NCBI RefSeq assembly: GCF_905147365.1
Contig: NC_056428.1
Coordinates: 35,259,001 to 35,323,000 of the forward strand
DNA: 64,000 nt
Direction: 5' to 3'
Source of the DNA: Aricia agestis
Taxonomy: Eukaryota > Arthropoda > Insecta > Lepidoptera > Lycaenidae
Positions 12,656-24,106 of the stretch are shown here, piece by piece. The translations under genes were made by a program, and so were the position numbers. Under the pieces are notes generated by a model. The model did no database searches and was not told the origin of the DNA. It worked only from the letters and a program-made list of their open reading frames with translations. Within the stretch, counting starts at the first letter, position 1. Each line of letters opens with the position of its first letter.

Positions 12656-13953
12656 TTGTTATGTCTATTGTGCTATAGGCCTCTTGGATATCGTTGCTAA
12701 GCTACGGCAACGCCGCGGGTCGGTTGACGGCGGAACCTCACGGGCGCTTTTCTCTTATGATTCTCATACAAGTCACTGCACTTTTTTGGTAATTGTTTAT
12801 ATTTTTAGCACAATAAAAGGTAATGAGCCAAATTATTATTAATTGTGGACTTCATAATATTTCCGCAGACTTTTTCCGCGGAAAATCAGTACTTATCGAA
12901 TGCTATATTTACTTAAATATACACGATCATGAAATATTCTTTAAAATTCATTGAATATGATTTTTACTTTGTATTTATTTATTTGTAAGATCATCTTCTT
13001 AGTTATTACTTATTACAAACAAGTTGTCTACCTAATTAAAAATTATAGAGCACAAACTAATTCCAAAGCAATCATGTTCATGAAGTTTTCGAAATCCATG
13101 ATGATGGAGAACGAATCATCCGTGTAAAAGTAATACCACAGACCAGAGTAGGTAATCGACTGTACGACGTGAAAGTGGAGCTATGAATTGAATAATCTAA
13201 ACAAATATATTTTCAGCAACTTTTCAACCATACATTTAAAATAAAAATGGAAAATGCAGATGTATTTCATTCAAAGAAATATTTCTTTGATTTTTATGAT
13301 TAATATGTAATATAATAAATTTACTAGATGACGCCCGCAACTCCGTTGTGCAACTCTTGCACAACGGAGTAACCGTTGTGCAACTCTTGCACAACGGAGT
13401 AACCGCGCGGGATTCGGGAACCGTACATTTTCCCGAGACAAAAAGTATTCTATGTCCAGTGACGTAAATATAGGGCTGGCAAAATGCCACGGGCCCCCGA
13501 CCCAAATGGGCAAAAAATTTTAAGTACATAATATTGTTTATTATAAACGTGACGATTTTTACTGATAGAGCCTCATCAATTTGCCACGGGCCCGAATCTT
13601 ATAGTTACGCCACTGTCTATGTCCTTTTTCGGGACTCTTAAGAATATATGGAGTTATCCATGCCAAATTTCAACAAAATCTATTCAACAGTTTAGGCGTT
13701 AAGAGGTAACAGACAGACACACTTTCGCACTTATAATATTATTAGTAAATTAGTAATATTAGTAATTAGTATATTAGTATGATAATATTATAAATGCGAA
13801 AGTGAATATTGAAGGAATTAGTAATAAATATTGAACCGACAATAATTTTATTTATATCGTTTTTTCAATTACAATATATTATTATACATAAAACAAGGAT
13901 ATTAAAAATAACTTGCACGTGATATTTTATAAATATTCATGCGAGATTTAGAT
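12656..13953. other. non-coding with TE tails
   Basis: About 13600-13735 is a retroelement-like tail ending in ACAGACAGACACACTTTCGC. A mirror of its end appears at 13780-13805, so two tails meet head to head. No host gene is seen. Confidence 0.45.
13343..13402. repeat. 30-bp unit duplicated in tandem, each unit palindromic
   Basis: Two identical 30-bp units start CCGTTGTGCAAC at 13343 and 13373. Each contains the inverted pair CCGTTGTGCAA/TTGCACAACGG. It lies in TE-derived DNA. Confidence 0.9.
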
Positions 13954-14094
13954 TTAAGCATGATTATAATAATCGGCATGTTGATTTCGATACGTTTCCC
14001 GATTCCGTCTCAGAAACGAATAAAACGTTAATTCACGAATCCGATATTGTGAATTTTTGCACCCTACAACACAACAGTACCTCGTACCGCCCAT
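13954..14094 (-). pseudogene. THAP zinc-finger N-terminal fragment
   Basis: Starting at the ATG at 14094-14092, the 46-residue frame begins MGGTRYCCVVGCKNS and continues to LTFYSF. This matches the start of a THAP domain: the first C-x4-C pair (CVVGC) and the FYSFP-like strand. It then runs to RNRE and stops before the second C-x2-H pair. No further exon is seen, so I take it as a relic of a THAP gene or THAP transposase. It differs from the THAP exon at 23899. Confidence 0.6.
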
Positions 14095-14278
14095 ATTTTC
14101 CTTATTCAGAGTACTTTTTAACGTTTTCAACGTGTTTTCATTTTTAACTAGTAGTAAACCATATTTCACAGCTGATCGCACTCTGACACCCACGTGTTGC
14201 CTGAATCTGCCACTCGCCGCGCCCCTAGAGATATCCAAGAGGCCTATACATACTATTTATAGTGAGTTAGATAAATAA

Positions 14279-14958
14279 TATTACGCCTTTATTTTTTAGT
14301 GTCAATGTTTTCAGAACTCTACACCGTGTCTACATTTGCAATGGCTGCACGAAATATATTTAGATAATAGATGGTAATTTTTTGCAATATTATATTGCAA
14401 TGCGAAAGTTCATGTGTAATTTTTATGAATATTATTATCTTTTCATTAGATATTAACACGGTGAACTTTTTATCGCTTCATAATTCATATACTTACTATC
14501 CAAAAATATTTTCTTACCGTACAAACCTTCCCTGGACTTCAACCAATATTTTAACACTAAAATTAGCGAAATCCGTTCTCAAGGTTTAGCGAGACTAACA
14601 AAATTGAAAATCTGGGGGCACGGCCGTGCCCCAGCCAAGCTTTTTAGCAAAGGCACGGCCGTACCATACTTTTCTCGAAGCGGTTCGCGGCTATTTCACA
14701 CCCCCTTTATCTTCGATGTTAACAAAGCTAGGGATTTAGAATTTCGGTCACTAGTTGCAAGTATTAAAACTAGCTTAACCTTTAAATTGCATGAAATTTC
14801 GATAAATAGTTTAATAGTTATGGATGGTCAAAGTTACTGCATTTTGTCACTCACTGACTGACAGATCATCAAAATTCTTAAAGGTACTTCTAGCTGACTT
14901 AGAACCTTGAAATTTGGTATCCGGATAGGTCTTTATTCACAATGGAAGGAAAAATTAT
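14279..14958. other. non-coding DNA
   Basis: No convincing gene is seen. GC content rises around 14600-14700 (GGGGGCACGGCCGTGCCCC is palindromic) but no element is recognised. Confidence 0.4.
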
Positions 14959-15380
14959 GAAACCGGACAAGTGCGAGTCGGACTGGCGTACATAGGGCTC
15001 CGTATCGTTAATTTGTATGGGAGCCCCCCCCCCCCTTAATTATATTTTTATTAAATTTTTATTACTAATTATTAAAGTTAAAATATAGTTGAGTATTTTC
15101 TGAAATTTTCAAAAACCTCACTGTTGCCATTATGGATATAGAGCAAAAAAGGGGAAAAAATCGTGTTTGTTGTATGAGGCCCCCTATTAATAATTTATTT
15201 TATTTTAATTGGACCATTAGCATTTATAACGACACCAAATACATAATTTGTGAAAATTGCAACTATCTAGCTATGGTGGTTCTCGAGATCCAGCCTGGTG
15301 ACATACGGATGGACGACGGACAAACAGTGAAGATTTATTAATAATAGGGTTCCGTTTTCATCCTTTAGGCAGGGAAGCCT
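14959..15380 (+). mobile_element. interspersed element of the AAGTGCGAGTCGG / GGGTTCCGT type
   Basis: It starts near CCGGACAAGTGCGAGTCGG, continues GGGCTCCGTAT, and ends near AGGGTTCCGTTTTCATCC. The same phrases recur at 17.1, 19.3, 20.7, 39.65 and 43.3 kb. It is non-autonomous. Confidence 0.55.
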
Positions 15381-15808
15381 AAAAATTGAAAAATAATAGA
15401 AAAATATAATACTTTATCAAATACATGAAAAGATTTTTATCTTTGTAACTTTACAAGAACAGTATGAATTTCAACTGCATATTTGTTTTACGTACGAAAG
15501 GCTTTTATGTAAGTACTTAATTAAATAGTGTTAATTAAATAAAAAATAATTTAACAATGTTAACAATGAAATTATAATTAAATTCGAAAATATAAATGTA
15601 ATCAGTACACTCCTTACTCGCTCGATATATGGGAGTTTTAAGTTATCACATGAAATAAGGTGTGCTTCTTTCCTGCGAGGAACGTCGAGAGTCGAGACAC
15701 TTACATCAGTGCTGCTATGTGTTCAACGGTATTGCTAAAAATGACCACCTTCAAGTATTGTAGCTTAAGAGTCAATAATCTATCTTATATCTTTAAACGA
15801 GCAATTCT

Positions 15809-15810
<2 letters not shown>

Positions 15811-15886
<76 letters not shown>

Positions 15887-15889
15887 TCT
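15811..15889. repeat. (TA)n microsatellite
   Basis: About 35 uninterrupted TA units. No gene lies in the surrounding 15381-16600. Confidence 0.95.
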
Positions 15890-16613
15890 CTAATCGGATC
15901 GGAATCGAAATCGGAATCTCGGAATCGGCTCCAACGATTTTCATGAAATTTAGTATATAGGGGGTTTCGGGGGCGATAAATCGATCTAGCTAGGAATCAT
16001 TCTCAGAAAATGTCTTTTTATTCGTGTTTTATCGATAATCGATAAACTGAAAAGTATGACTCTTCCTGACATCTATTGGCGAATAATAATACTATTATGT
16101 GAGCAACTAATTGTTTTAACGACCAGCAGATTTATTAAGTAACACGAAGTCAATGAGTGTTTGCTATACCGAGCAAAGCTCGGTCATCCAGGTACTATAT
16201 ATAAAACACAAAGGTGACTGACTGATTGACATAGTGATCTATCAACTCACAGCCCAAACCACTGGATGGATCGGGCTGAAATTTGGCATGCAGGTAGATG
16301 TTATAACGTAGGCATTCGCTAAGAAAGGATTTTGATAAATTCCAACCCAAGGGGTTCAAACAGGGGATGAATCTTTGTATATAATAATACTTCTTAACGC
16401 GAGCGAAGCCGCGGACAAAAGCTCGTTATATATATAAATATGATAATCGACTCAGAACTCAGAAGTATTTACGTTACGTTGTCCACCTTTAGAACTAACG
16501 AAGTCTCAAAGAAAAAATATAAAGGAGTTAGAGAATGAGTGCTAAGCTAAGTACAAAAAAGTTATAACGTGAATTGAAAAGAAAAGAAAAAACACCTTAA
16601 AAAAATAAATGAA
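15890..16613. mobile_element. TE-derived sequence
   Basis: It contains GGATCGGGCTGAAATTTGGC, AACAGGGGATGAATC and GAGCGAAGCCGCG, phrases typical of repeated-element tails in Lepidoptera. Family and exact ends cannot be set. Confidence 0.45.
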
Positions 16614-17102
16614 ATCCCACCAAAAACACAGTCGTAAAAAGTTTTCAGATCACATTCAAGCCAAGCTTTCAACTTATTTTGTAATTAAAATCAACATTCA
16701 GTAAACGTATCAATAGATTTCTTTATTTTATAATTATTATAGTGGCTTGGCAATGAGCACTAGAGAAATAATCAGGGACTAATTGGATTTATTGGGTACC
16801 ATCGGCCACATGCGTCGATAACTCGTTACATGCTAAAACGCTTTACGCTTGCCATCTATGTAAGTATGAACTCATCCAAATATGTAGTTTTATATTTGTT
16901 TCTCTTGTGCTCATTGCCAGGCCACTATAATAATTATAAAATAAAGAAATATATTGATACGTTTACTGAATGTTGATTTAAATTACAAAATAAATTGAAG
17001 GCTTGGCTTGAATGTGATCAGAAAACTTTTTACGACAGAAGTATGGAATGGCTATGCAATATATTGCTTGGCTCCTTTTACATTTCATGTTTTTGGTGGG
17101 AT
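16614..17102. mobile_element. inverted-repeat element with ATCCCACCAAAAACA ends
   Basis: Outer ends ATCCCACCAAAAACA (16614) and TGTTTTTGGTGGGAT (17088-17102) enclose long inner arms running from 16631 to about 16760 and from about 16898 to 17037. The right subterminal part (GTATGGAATGGC...TTTTACATTTCATG) matches the ends of the element at 29349-29951, so both are one family. Confidence 0.7.
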
Positions 17103-17107
17103 TCATT

Positions 17108-17735
17108 TTGACTAGGGTTCCGTACCCAAACGGTAAAAACGGTTATTACGGTTATATTAGTATTAGTACCCTATTACTGATACTTCGATGTCTGTCCGTC
17201 TGCCTTCAGAGTCCAGGCTGTAACTCAAAAACCGCTATAGCTAGACTTCTGAAATTTTCACAGATTGTGTATTTCTGACGACCTCTGTGGCTCAGTTGGT
17301 GGGCTGTCGGTAGCTCAAGCCGGGGGTCGCGGGTTCGAATCCCGCCGACGCGCGACGGAACAAAAAGTTTTTCAAGAAGTTCCTGGGTCTTGGATGTGTA
17401 TTAATTAATATGGGTATCATATAATAAAAATCTTAAATATAATTATGTATAGTATAAAAGTATTAAATATATTTCCGTTGTCTGGTACCTGTAACACAAG
17501 TCCTTCAGGTATTTAGCACGGGGTCCCGGTCAGGCTGACGTGGTGTGATTTGTGAAGCGTCCATAGATATTATTATTATTTATTATTTCTGTTGCCGCTA
17601 TAACAACAAATACTAAAAACAAAATAAAATAAATATTTAAGGGGGCTCCCATATAAAAAACAAATTTTTGCCAAATTTCGCTTAATAACGGTACGGAACC
17701 CTTTGTGCGCGAGTCCTTGACTCACACTTGGCCTT
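17108..17735. mobile_element. GGGTTCCGTA element split by a SINE
   Basis: It starts AGGGTTCCGTACCCAAACGG, includes CAGGCTGTAACTC and ACCGCTATAGCTAGA, and resumes after the SINE with TTGCCGCTATAACAAC, ending near ACGGTACGGAACCC. Uninterrupted relatives lie at 18935-19400 and 42875-43325 and confirm the split. Confidence 0.75.
17278..17583 (+). mobile_element. tRNA-derived SINE, nested, 8-bp target duplication
   Basis: The head reads GACCTCTGTGGCTCAGTTGG, with a B box GGGTTCGAATCCCGC; the body includes GTCTGGTACCTGTAACAC and the tail is ATT-rich. TATTTCTG flanks it at 17270-17277 and 17584-17591. Deleting it would restore the host element seen intact at 18935. A second copy of this SINE lies at 52242-52505. 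Confidence 0.9.
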
Positions 17736-17813
17736 TTTTTATTTTATTTATACTTGAATTGTTGTACGACAGAGTAAATAAGAATACGCAGTGCGCACAC
17801 TAAGTCGATCCCC

Positions 17814-18803
17814 TTTTTAGGGTTCTGTAGTCAACAAGGAACCCTTATAGTTTCGGTCAGACCCCGTCCGTCTGTCTGTCTGTCCGTCGGTCTGTCCGCG
17901 GTTTTGCTCAGAGACTATAGGACCTGCAAAGCTGTAATTCGGCATGAATGCACATATTCATGATGCCGACAAAATGGTATATATATTTTATAAAATTTAA
18001 AAAATATATATTTGGACCCCAAATCGGAAAAGGATCTATGAATACTCGTAATATTTAAAAAAAACCTATCCAACGACACCCCACATGGTCAGGTGGACGC
18101 AAAAAAATAATAATCCCCGCTTGATGTGTAGGGGAGGTACCATATAAAATATATTTTTCTAAGAATTTATTAACCATTTTGTCGGCATCATTAAGAGGAT
18201 ACCACAGCGGCTAGAGAAATGAAAAAAAAGTACGTGTAATATCTATAGCTGTCTCCCTTACCTCAAGCCTATACCGCAGAACGCGATAGAGACAACTGCA
18301 GAAAATCCAGAAGATCAACGATTCGTTGTCCCCTGATTCCTTCTCCAAAACTTAACCGATTTAAGTACTTTTTTCATTAAAGATTAAAAAAAGGCTTGAG
18401 CTGTGTTCCTATGTTTTGTTTTTTTGTATAATTTTTTCAAATCTGTTTTCTGGACGTTTGAACACAGTGGAAAATCTGGCCATTTTTTTGGGTTTTTGAA
18501 CGTTCATATCTTATTTAATAATTAAATTATGAAAAAAAAGAAAACATAGGGACATTGTATTAGTGGCTGTAGATATTCAGGAAAAAAATTATAACTCTAC
18601 TAGCATTATCCAGGGAGGAAACAGGGGACAACGTTTGTATGGAAAAAATGGCGGTGTGGAATCCTCTTAATATCTGCATTCATGCCGAATTACAGCTTTA
18701 TAGGTCCTATAGTCTCTGAGCAAAACCGCGGACAGACAGACGGCCAGACGGAAGGACAGACCGAAACTTTAAGAGTTCCTTGTTGACTACGGAACCCTAA
18801 AAA
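17814..18803. mobile_element. fold-back element with long inverted arms
   Basis: The left arm starts TTTTTAGGGTTCTGTAGTC and includes GTCTGTCCGCGGTTTTGC; the right arm is its complement, ending GACTACGGAACCC. The arms are about 165 bp. The right arm is interrupted by the element at 18191-18670. It is non-coding. Confidence 0.75.
18191..18670. mobile_element. TTAA-flanked element nested in the fold-back arm
   Basis: It begins TTAAGAGGATACCACAGCGG and ends CCGGTGTGG-like sequence then AATCCTCTTAA, giving inverted ends GAGGAT(A/T)CCACA next to TTAA on both sides. TTAA targets are used by piggyBac and Kolobok elements. It has no transposase. It splits the fold-back arm between GTCGGCATCAT and TATCTGCATTC. 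Confidence 0.7.
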
Positions 18804-18934
18804 ACACAAAAAATACTTGTAAGCCGTAGCCCGTGTGGTTGTAACGACACTTTTGTGTCGAGTGTCGTTTAAACTTTTTGTCTTAATTTTTTCTGTCTAG
18901 CCCCCTTTCGCAACGCGCGATAAGGTACTTTGTT

Positions 18935-19400
18935 CTAAAATCCAAAGGGTAAAAACGGGACCCTATTACCGAGACTTGATGTCTGTCTGTCTGTCTGTCT
19001 GTGTGTCTCCAGGCTGTAACTCAAGAACCGCTATAGCTAGACTTCTGAAATTTTCACAGATTGTGTATATCTGTTGCCGCTATAACAACAAATACTAAAA
19101 ACGAAATAAATTAAATATTTTAGGGGGCTCCCATACAACAAACTTGATTTTTTGCTATTTTTTGCTCGATATCAATAACGGCAACACATAGACACTATTC
19201 ACGAAATACTTGTGTAGTTGTATTTGTACTTTAAAAATTAATAGTAACATTTAAATAAATTAAATAATTAAGGGGGCTCCGATACATAAAACACAATTTT
19301 CAGCTTATATTTGCTCTTAGATTGTGGTTCGGAAGTCGGAACTAATTCGCACTTGGCCGATTTTTCTCTATAACGGTACGGAACTCTTCGTGAGCGAGTC
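18935..19400. mobile_element. GGGTTCCGTA-type element, uninterrupted relative
   Basis: It carries GGGTAAAAACGGGACCC, (GTCT)n, CAGGCTGTAACTC, ATCTGTTGCCGCTATAAC and ACGGTACGGAACTC in the order seen at 17108-17735, without the SINE. Confidence 0.65.
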
Positions 19401-19648
19401 CGTTCCCGTTTGCACAAATGCACATCGCAAAGACTTATAATACTCTGGTCTGATTTTATTAATAGCACGTGCATTTTGCCTTTCTTGAAACTTTTATGCA
19501 ATAAAATTTCATTAAAATTTCAAGAATTGGCAAAATGCACGCTTCAATGATTTAATTTCTTGAATTAAATCAATCGTTTCACTGAAAAATCTCGACAAAC
19601 AACCAGCCATTTTCAGTGACACCTTAGCAATATCATTAAAAAAGTTTA

Positions 19649-20690
19649 TTTTTAACCCCCGACGAAAAAGAAGGGTGTTATAAGTTTCACGTGTGTCTGT
19701 CGATCTGTCTGTCTGTCTGTCTATGGCATCGTAGCATCCAAACGGGTGGACCAATTTTAATCTTTTTTTTTAAAGCTGTCATGATCGAGAGTGTTCTTAG
19801 ATATAGTTCATCATCATCAGCTTTCTCTGTGCTGGAAAATCGCAGTTCATCTTCTAGCAACTTGCAGTCGTTTTGTGAACTTTATATTTTGCATTCTAGT
19901 TCGTGACATTTATGAATATTTACACATTCATGGAAAGTTGACCTGGTGCTGCAGCATCACCTGGTAATCAATAGGATACCCAACTCCTCACCAACTTAGA
20001 GCAGAGGTTTCGTGTTTGGGCTCATTTTAATTGCAACAACTAGTAAGACGTAGATAAACAGTAAATTTTTGCATGCTGCTGCTGCAGCATCACCTGGATT
20101 CTATAGGAGCCGAGCTCCATATGAACCCAAAGTGGAGGTTTCATGTTTGGACTCATATTGACGGCCTCATCCAAAAGGACATTCCTATGTGGTTCATGGT
20201 ATTCATTGGGATATAATATTATGATCCTGTTGATAGGAATTATTCTGCACTATTTAAAACAAGACAATTTTAAAAAGCATGAAATAAAATTAAATTAAGA
20301 AATTAAAAAAAAAACCCCCGCCAAACAAATTTAAAAAGTAATGAAATAATATATTTTACTGACTTTAAGTTTAAATCATTCCCAAGTGTAAAGTGATATT
20401 TTAGTCCATAATTATTGTTGTCACGGTGAGTCGGAGAACCGCTAATGTAGATGTTTGATTTTACATAACATTAGGTATAGTTTAAGGGTCAGTTAATAGC
20501 GAACCGAATCGAGACATTGATATAGCGATAGGAAATGCAAAAGACACTGTTGGCGGTCCCCCGACATATCGTGACAATCACAATAATTATGGAATAAAAT
20601 ATCACTTTACACTTAGGAATTATTTAAACTCAAAGTCAGTAAAATATATTATTTCATTACTTTTTAAATTTGTTTGTTTTTTAAATTTTT
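19649..20690 (-). mobile_element. composite element, copy 2 (inverted relative to 6314)
   Basis: It starts TTTTTAACCCCCGACG (equivalent to the right end of copy 1), then the (GTCT)n run, the two GCTGCAGCATCACCTGG motifs and the roughly 400-bp palindromic part with ACCCCCGCCAAAC. Colinearity over about 1 kb shows that the palindromic and body parts travel together. Confidence 0.75.
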
Positions 20691-20734
20691 AAATTTAATT
20701 ATTTATTAAATATTATTGGATCCAAAAAACTATC

Positions 20735-21330
20735 TTTGCCTTTGTGCGCGAGCCCAACTCGCACTTAACCAATTTTTTTTCATTTATCATACTTTTGGGA
20801 ATAACAAAAGATTTGATTGCTCACTTCTGTAATAAATCTCCAGAATCCAGATACAAAGATAGAAGCATACCTTCTTTAGTGTCACTACAGCAATTTCTTT
20901 CTTAGCCTTCGTGCGCGAGTCCAACTAGCACTTAACCGATTTTTACAATACTATTGCAAATAAAAATATATAAGTATACTTCATCATCAAAAGGCAGTAA
21001 GAAATCTCCACGTAAGATAGATATTCAGATTTTTCGGCATTAAAATGGTACCTTTCGTGAGCGAGCCCGGCTAAGTGCGATTAGCCGATTTGGACCATAC
21101 TATTGGAATAAAAAACAGATTTCATTACATACCCACTTCGTCTGCAATTACGCGGCACTAGGTAATGATAGGCAGTAAGAAATCTCCACATAAGATTAAT
21201 TCAGCTTTTTCGGCATCAAAATCGTACCTTTCGTGAGCGATCCTCGCACTTAGCCGATTTTTTACCATACTATTAGAAATAAAAAGAATTAATTGCATAC
21301 TTCGCCCGCCATTACGCGGCACTAGGCAAT
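20735..21330. repeat. imperfect tandem array, period about 150-175 bp
   Basis: Units begin near GTGCGCGAGCCCAACTCGC (about 20738), GTGCGCGAGTCCAACTAGC (about 20910), GTGAGCGAGCCCGG (about 21057) and GTGAGCGATCCTCGC (about 21231). Each is followed by CTTA(A/G)CC(A/G)ATTT, ATACTATT and CAGTAAGAAATCTCCAC in the later units. The motif is the end of the GGGTTCCGTA-type elements, here amplified locally. Confidence 0.65.
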
Positions 21331-22014
21331 GATTCTTATCGCGGAACATATTGAAAAAGGGGCGCATTCCTATCGCGCATAAATCAGGACCGCCTGTATT
21401 TCTTCGCAAACGATCTGTTATTGGGCCACTAAAATCTGATTTACTATTGAATACCCAGATCACGTCCACACGTAATAAAATACTTTACTTATTAGGTCTA
21501 CAAATAATTATGCTTGATGAGTTTTCTTTCTCCTAATGCTTCTTGGGTCGCGTTTCGCCCGTTGGCCGTTACTGTTAATTGTTATGCATTGCAGGTTCTT
21601 GGAGTGATAAGTAAAAGAGCGTTGAAACAATTGTATTTTATTCTTAGAATAAATATTAATTTTCTATAAATCTTAAAATTCTCGTGTCACAATGTTAGGC
21701 CGCGTACTCCTCCGAAACGGCTTTACTTTTTTTAACCAAATTTTATATGCATATTCAGTGGGTCTGAGAATCGGGTACTGGGTACTTTTTATATTGATAA
21801 GTGCATTTGTTGAATAAATAATAGTCAATTATTACAACTCGAGACTGACGGTGACCGTTGTTTGTAGGACGGGATAGCGATGGACGTTGCCATGGACATA
21901 CTTATTTAGTCACTTCAATAAAATAATATGGGTGAAATACTTTAAATGGCAAAGAAACGTTTGCCGGGACAGCCAGTTATTTATAATAGGTATAAACAAA
22001 CAAACAAACTTGCA
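21331..22014. other. non-coding DNA
   Basis: No gene or clear element. Short frames on both strands overlap each other and have no family features. Confidence 0.4.
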
Positions 22015-22155
22015 ATGCGCTACGCATACAATATAACGCGACGTAATTTCGGCATGGTGTGACATCACTCATCAGCAATTTAAAATACATTGCAGGCGTA
22101 ATCATGCCGAACTTCGGCCGCTTTTTTCGGCCTTGTGTGTTTAACTTTAGACTAA
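22015..22155. mobile_element. truncated MITE of the GTCTAAACACAC family
   Basis: It shares CGCATACAATATAACGCG-like sequence, GCAATTTAAAATACATTGC and GTAATCATGCCGAA with the copies at 36319-36578 and 59214-59377. Its ends are eroded. Confidence 0.5.
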
Positions 22156-23585
22156 CTTTATGGTTTAGACATAGAGTGTTTAGCAAAAGACGTTAGGTAG
22201 AAAATGAATAAGAAATATTTAAGCTTTAATAAGATACTTGTAAAGATTTTTCCTTTAGGGCGGGTTATTGATGTGAAACAAACATTCGGTTTAATTTTCA
22301 ATAATAATTTTAGACACTAAGATTCATAATCAGTAATAGATAAACGGAAACCCCAAATGTATCATATCATAACGTCCGTTTGTTAGTGTCTACAGCGGGG
22401 CCGGCCATACTATTCTTTTCATCGTTGTTTAGGTTACCCGCTAGAACTAGCCACGAACAACGAGTGCCACCTGTTTTACCGACGCGACGCGGACATGAAA
22501 CGTCAGCTATTCGTTGTTCTATTGAGAAATTATTGGTGCATATTTCAGAGATATCTCTCATACTTTCAATGAGATAATCTTGTAACTTGTAAGATTAAAT
22601 TATCATAATTATTTCGAAAACGGCTTTTAATATATTTTTGACTTTCGTGAGTGCACTGTATTCATTTTTCAGTTACAATGTTAATTATTTCTAATCGACT
22701 TACAAAAAGGATTTCTCAATACGACCGTATAATATATTATGTTCATTTTGAGTAACAATTGTCTACATATTTTTTAATTTACAAACTTCATGAAAATGTT
22801 TGAAGCGAACATTCTATAGGTAAGTTTAACTTAGTAGGTAAACTAAGTCTTTGGTAGTAGAAGATATTATTTTTTTTACTGTAGGGGAATGGGAGACGGC
22901 TAACACATTTAAAGAATGATCTCGATAGGATATCTTGTAGAACCTATAGGCTTAGTAAGACTTCAGAAGCTAATGTTGTCGTACTTAGTCGAAATTAATA
23001 ATGATTAGTAATACAAACACCGAGCGACACTCAGGTATGGTCGCATCTTCGCCTAGATTAAGGCAGACCTAAGTGGTCATTTGCATAATACCCATCCATC
23101 TAAATTGCGATCTCGACCTGTCTATACGATAGGCTCTATTAACGAACTGAATACTTCAATTGAACTACCGATTCGTAGAATATGCAGTGAATGGAGGGCA
23201 TCAATCATGGGGCGTCTTAGTAATAACCCAATGAAGTTAAGACAACAATATTTAAAAATATAATTATTTTCTTACTATATTGGTCATGGTTAACGAAAAA
23301 AATATTGGGCACTATAATTACGATTTGTCATTTTTGACTTTTTTTTTTCAATTTAAAATATAATTATGTAACTTTTCGTCAAGACGTCCTTAATTCCTGA
23401 TCACCACGCTTATTTTTATTTCTCTTTTCTTCATTGAAAGTATTCATTAGCATTACGCAAGTAACATGCAAAATAATAAATACCAATACAAACGCGCTTT
23501 ATAAAAAAATGCTGAATTTACGTGAAAAACTTTTTTTTTAAATTACTTATCTTCACACAGGACTTCCAACCATGAAAGCGAGTCA
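22156..23585. other. non-coding DNA
   Basis: 22380-22560 is open on both strands but lacks recognisable protein features or splice context. Nothing else is supported. Confidence 0.4.
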
Positions 23586-23784
23586 TGTAGAGTCTACACA
23601 TTACAAGGGTGTCACTAATTGGGTTTTTGAATTTTTTTTTTGTGATAAATGGAAAGATCATATATAAGTTTTATAACAAAACTATTTTTTTTTGCAATAA
23701 TTAAAAAGTTATTTCAAAATAAAAATTAAATTTTAAATTCAGTACCGAAGATCCGCCGACAGCTCCCGAATAAACCCGAGCGCG

Positions 23785-23852
23785 TGTGACGTCACAATGT
23801 TAGTTTTTGCTCATTGTAGCATACAGAGATATAATAATTAGTACAGTGTTTT
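23785..23852 (+). promoter_or_regulatory. promoter-like module of the THAP exon
   Basis: TGACGTCA (a CRE/ATF-type palindrome, 23787-23794) is followed by AATGTTA and, 53 bp on, AGTACAGTGTTT, 47 bp before the ATG. A mirrored module stands before the opposite gene at the other end (24595-24637). Confidence 0.45.
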
Positions 23853-23898
23853 GAGTTTTTATCTAGTAAATTCTGTTGGCATTGTTAAATAATCAAAA

Positions 23899-24087
23899 AT
23901 GTCAAAACTCAAAAGTTATCGCTCTTGTTTTGTACCATTATGTACAAATACTACAAAAACAACTCCTGAAAAAATGTTTTTAAATGTTCCACAAGACGAA
24001 AAACGTCGAAAAAAAAGGTTTCAAGCAGTGCACCGAGATTATTCAAAAACAAAATCAATTTCTTTTTGTTGTGAAGATCATTTCGAT
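23899..24087 (+). CDS. THAP-domain exon of a mobile element
   Basis: The 63-residue exon starts at an ATG and ends at a strong donor (CGAT/GTAAGT). It shows a THAP zinc finger, C10-x4-C15 ... C58-x2-H61, with the FxxVP segment at 27-31 and a basic KRRKKRF helix; the usual helix Trp is Phe here. THAP fingers bind DNA and are found in P-type and other transposases and in domesticated proteins. No downstream + strand exon is visible, so the product would be truncated or the rest has been deleted. The C-E-D-H-F-D end resembles THAP domains of multi-copy insect families as I remember them. Confidence 0.7.
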
Positions 24088-24106
24088 GTAAGTATTCATA
24101 ATAATA

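Noticed and set aside
17278..17350. Possible tRNA gene with GGTTCGAATCC; also 52242-52315 and 39081-39150
   Set aside because: Each continues into a repeated body and lacks a proper acceptor stem; they are SINE heads.
21158..21469. 103-codon minus-strand frame
   Set aside because: It runs through the transposon-derived tandem array; no family features.
22367..22577. Overlapping open frames on both strands
   Set aside because: No motif, no partner exons, similar length on both strands, as expected by chance.
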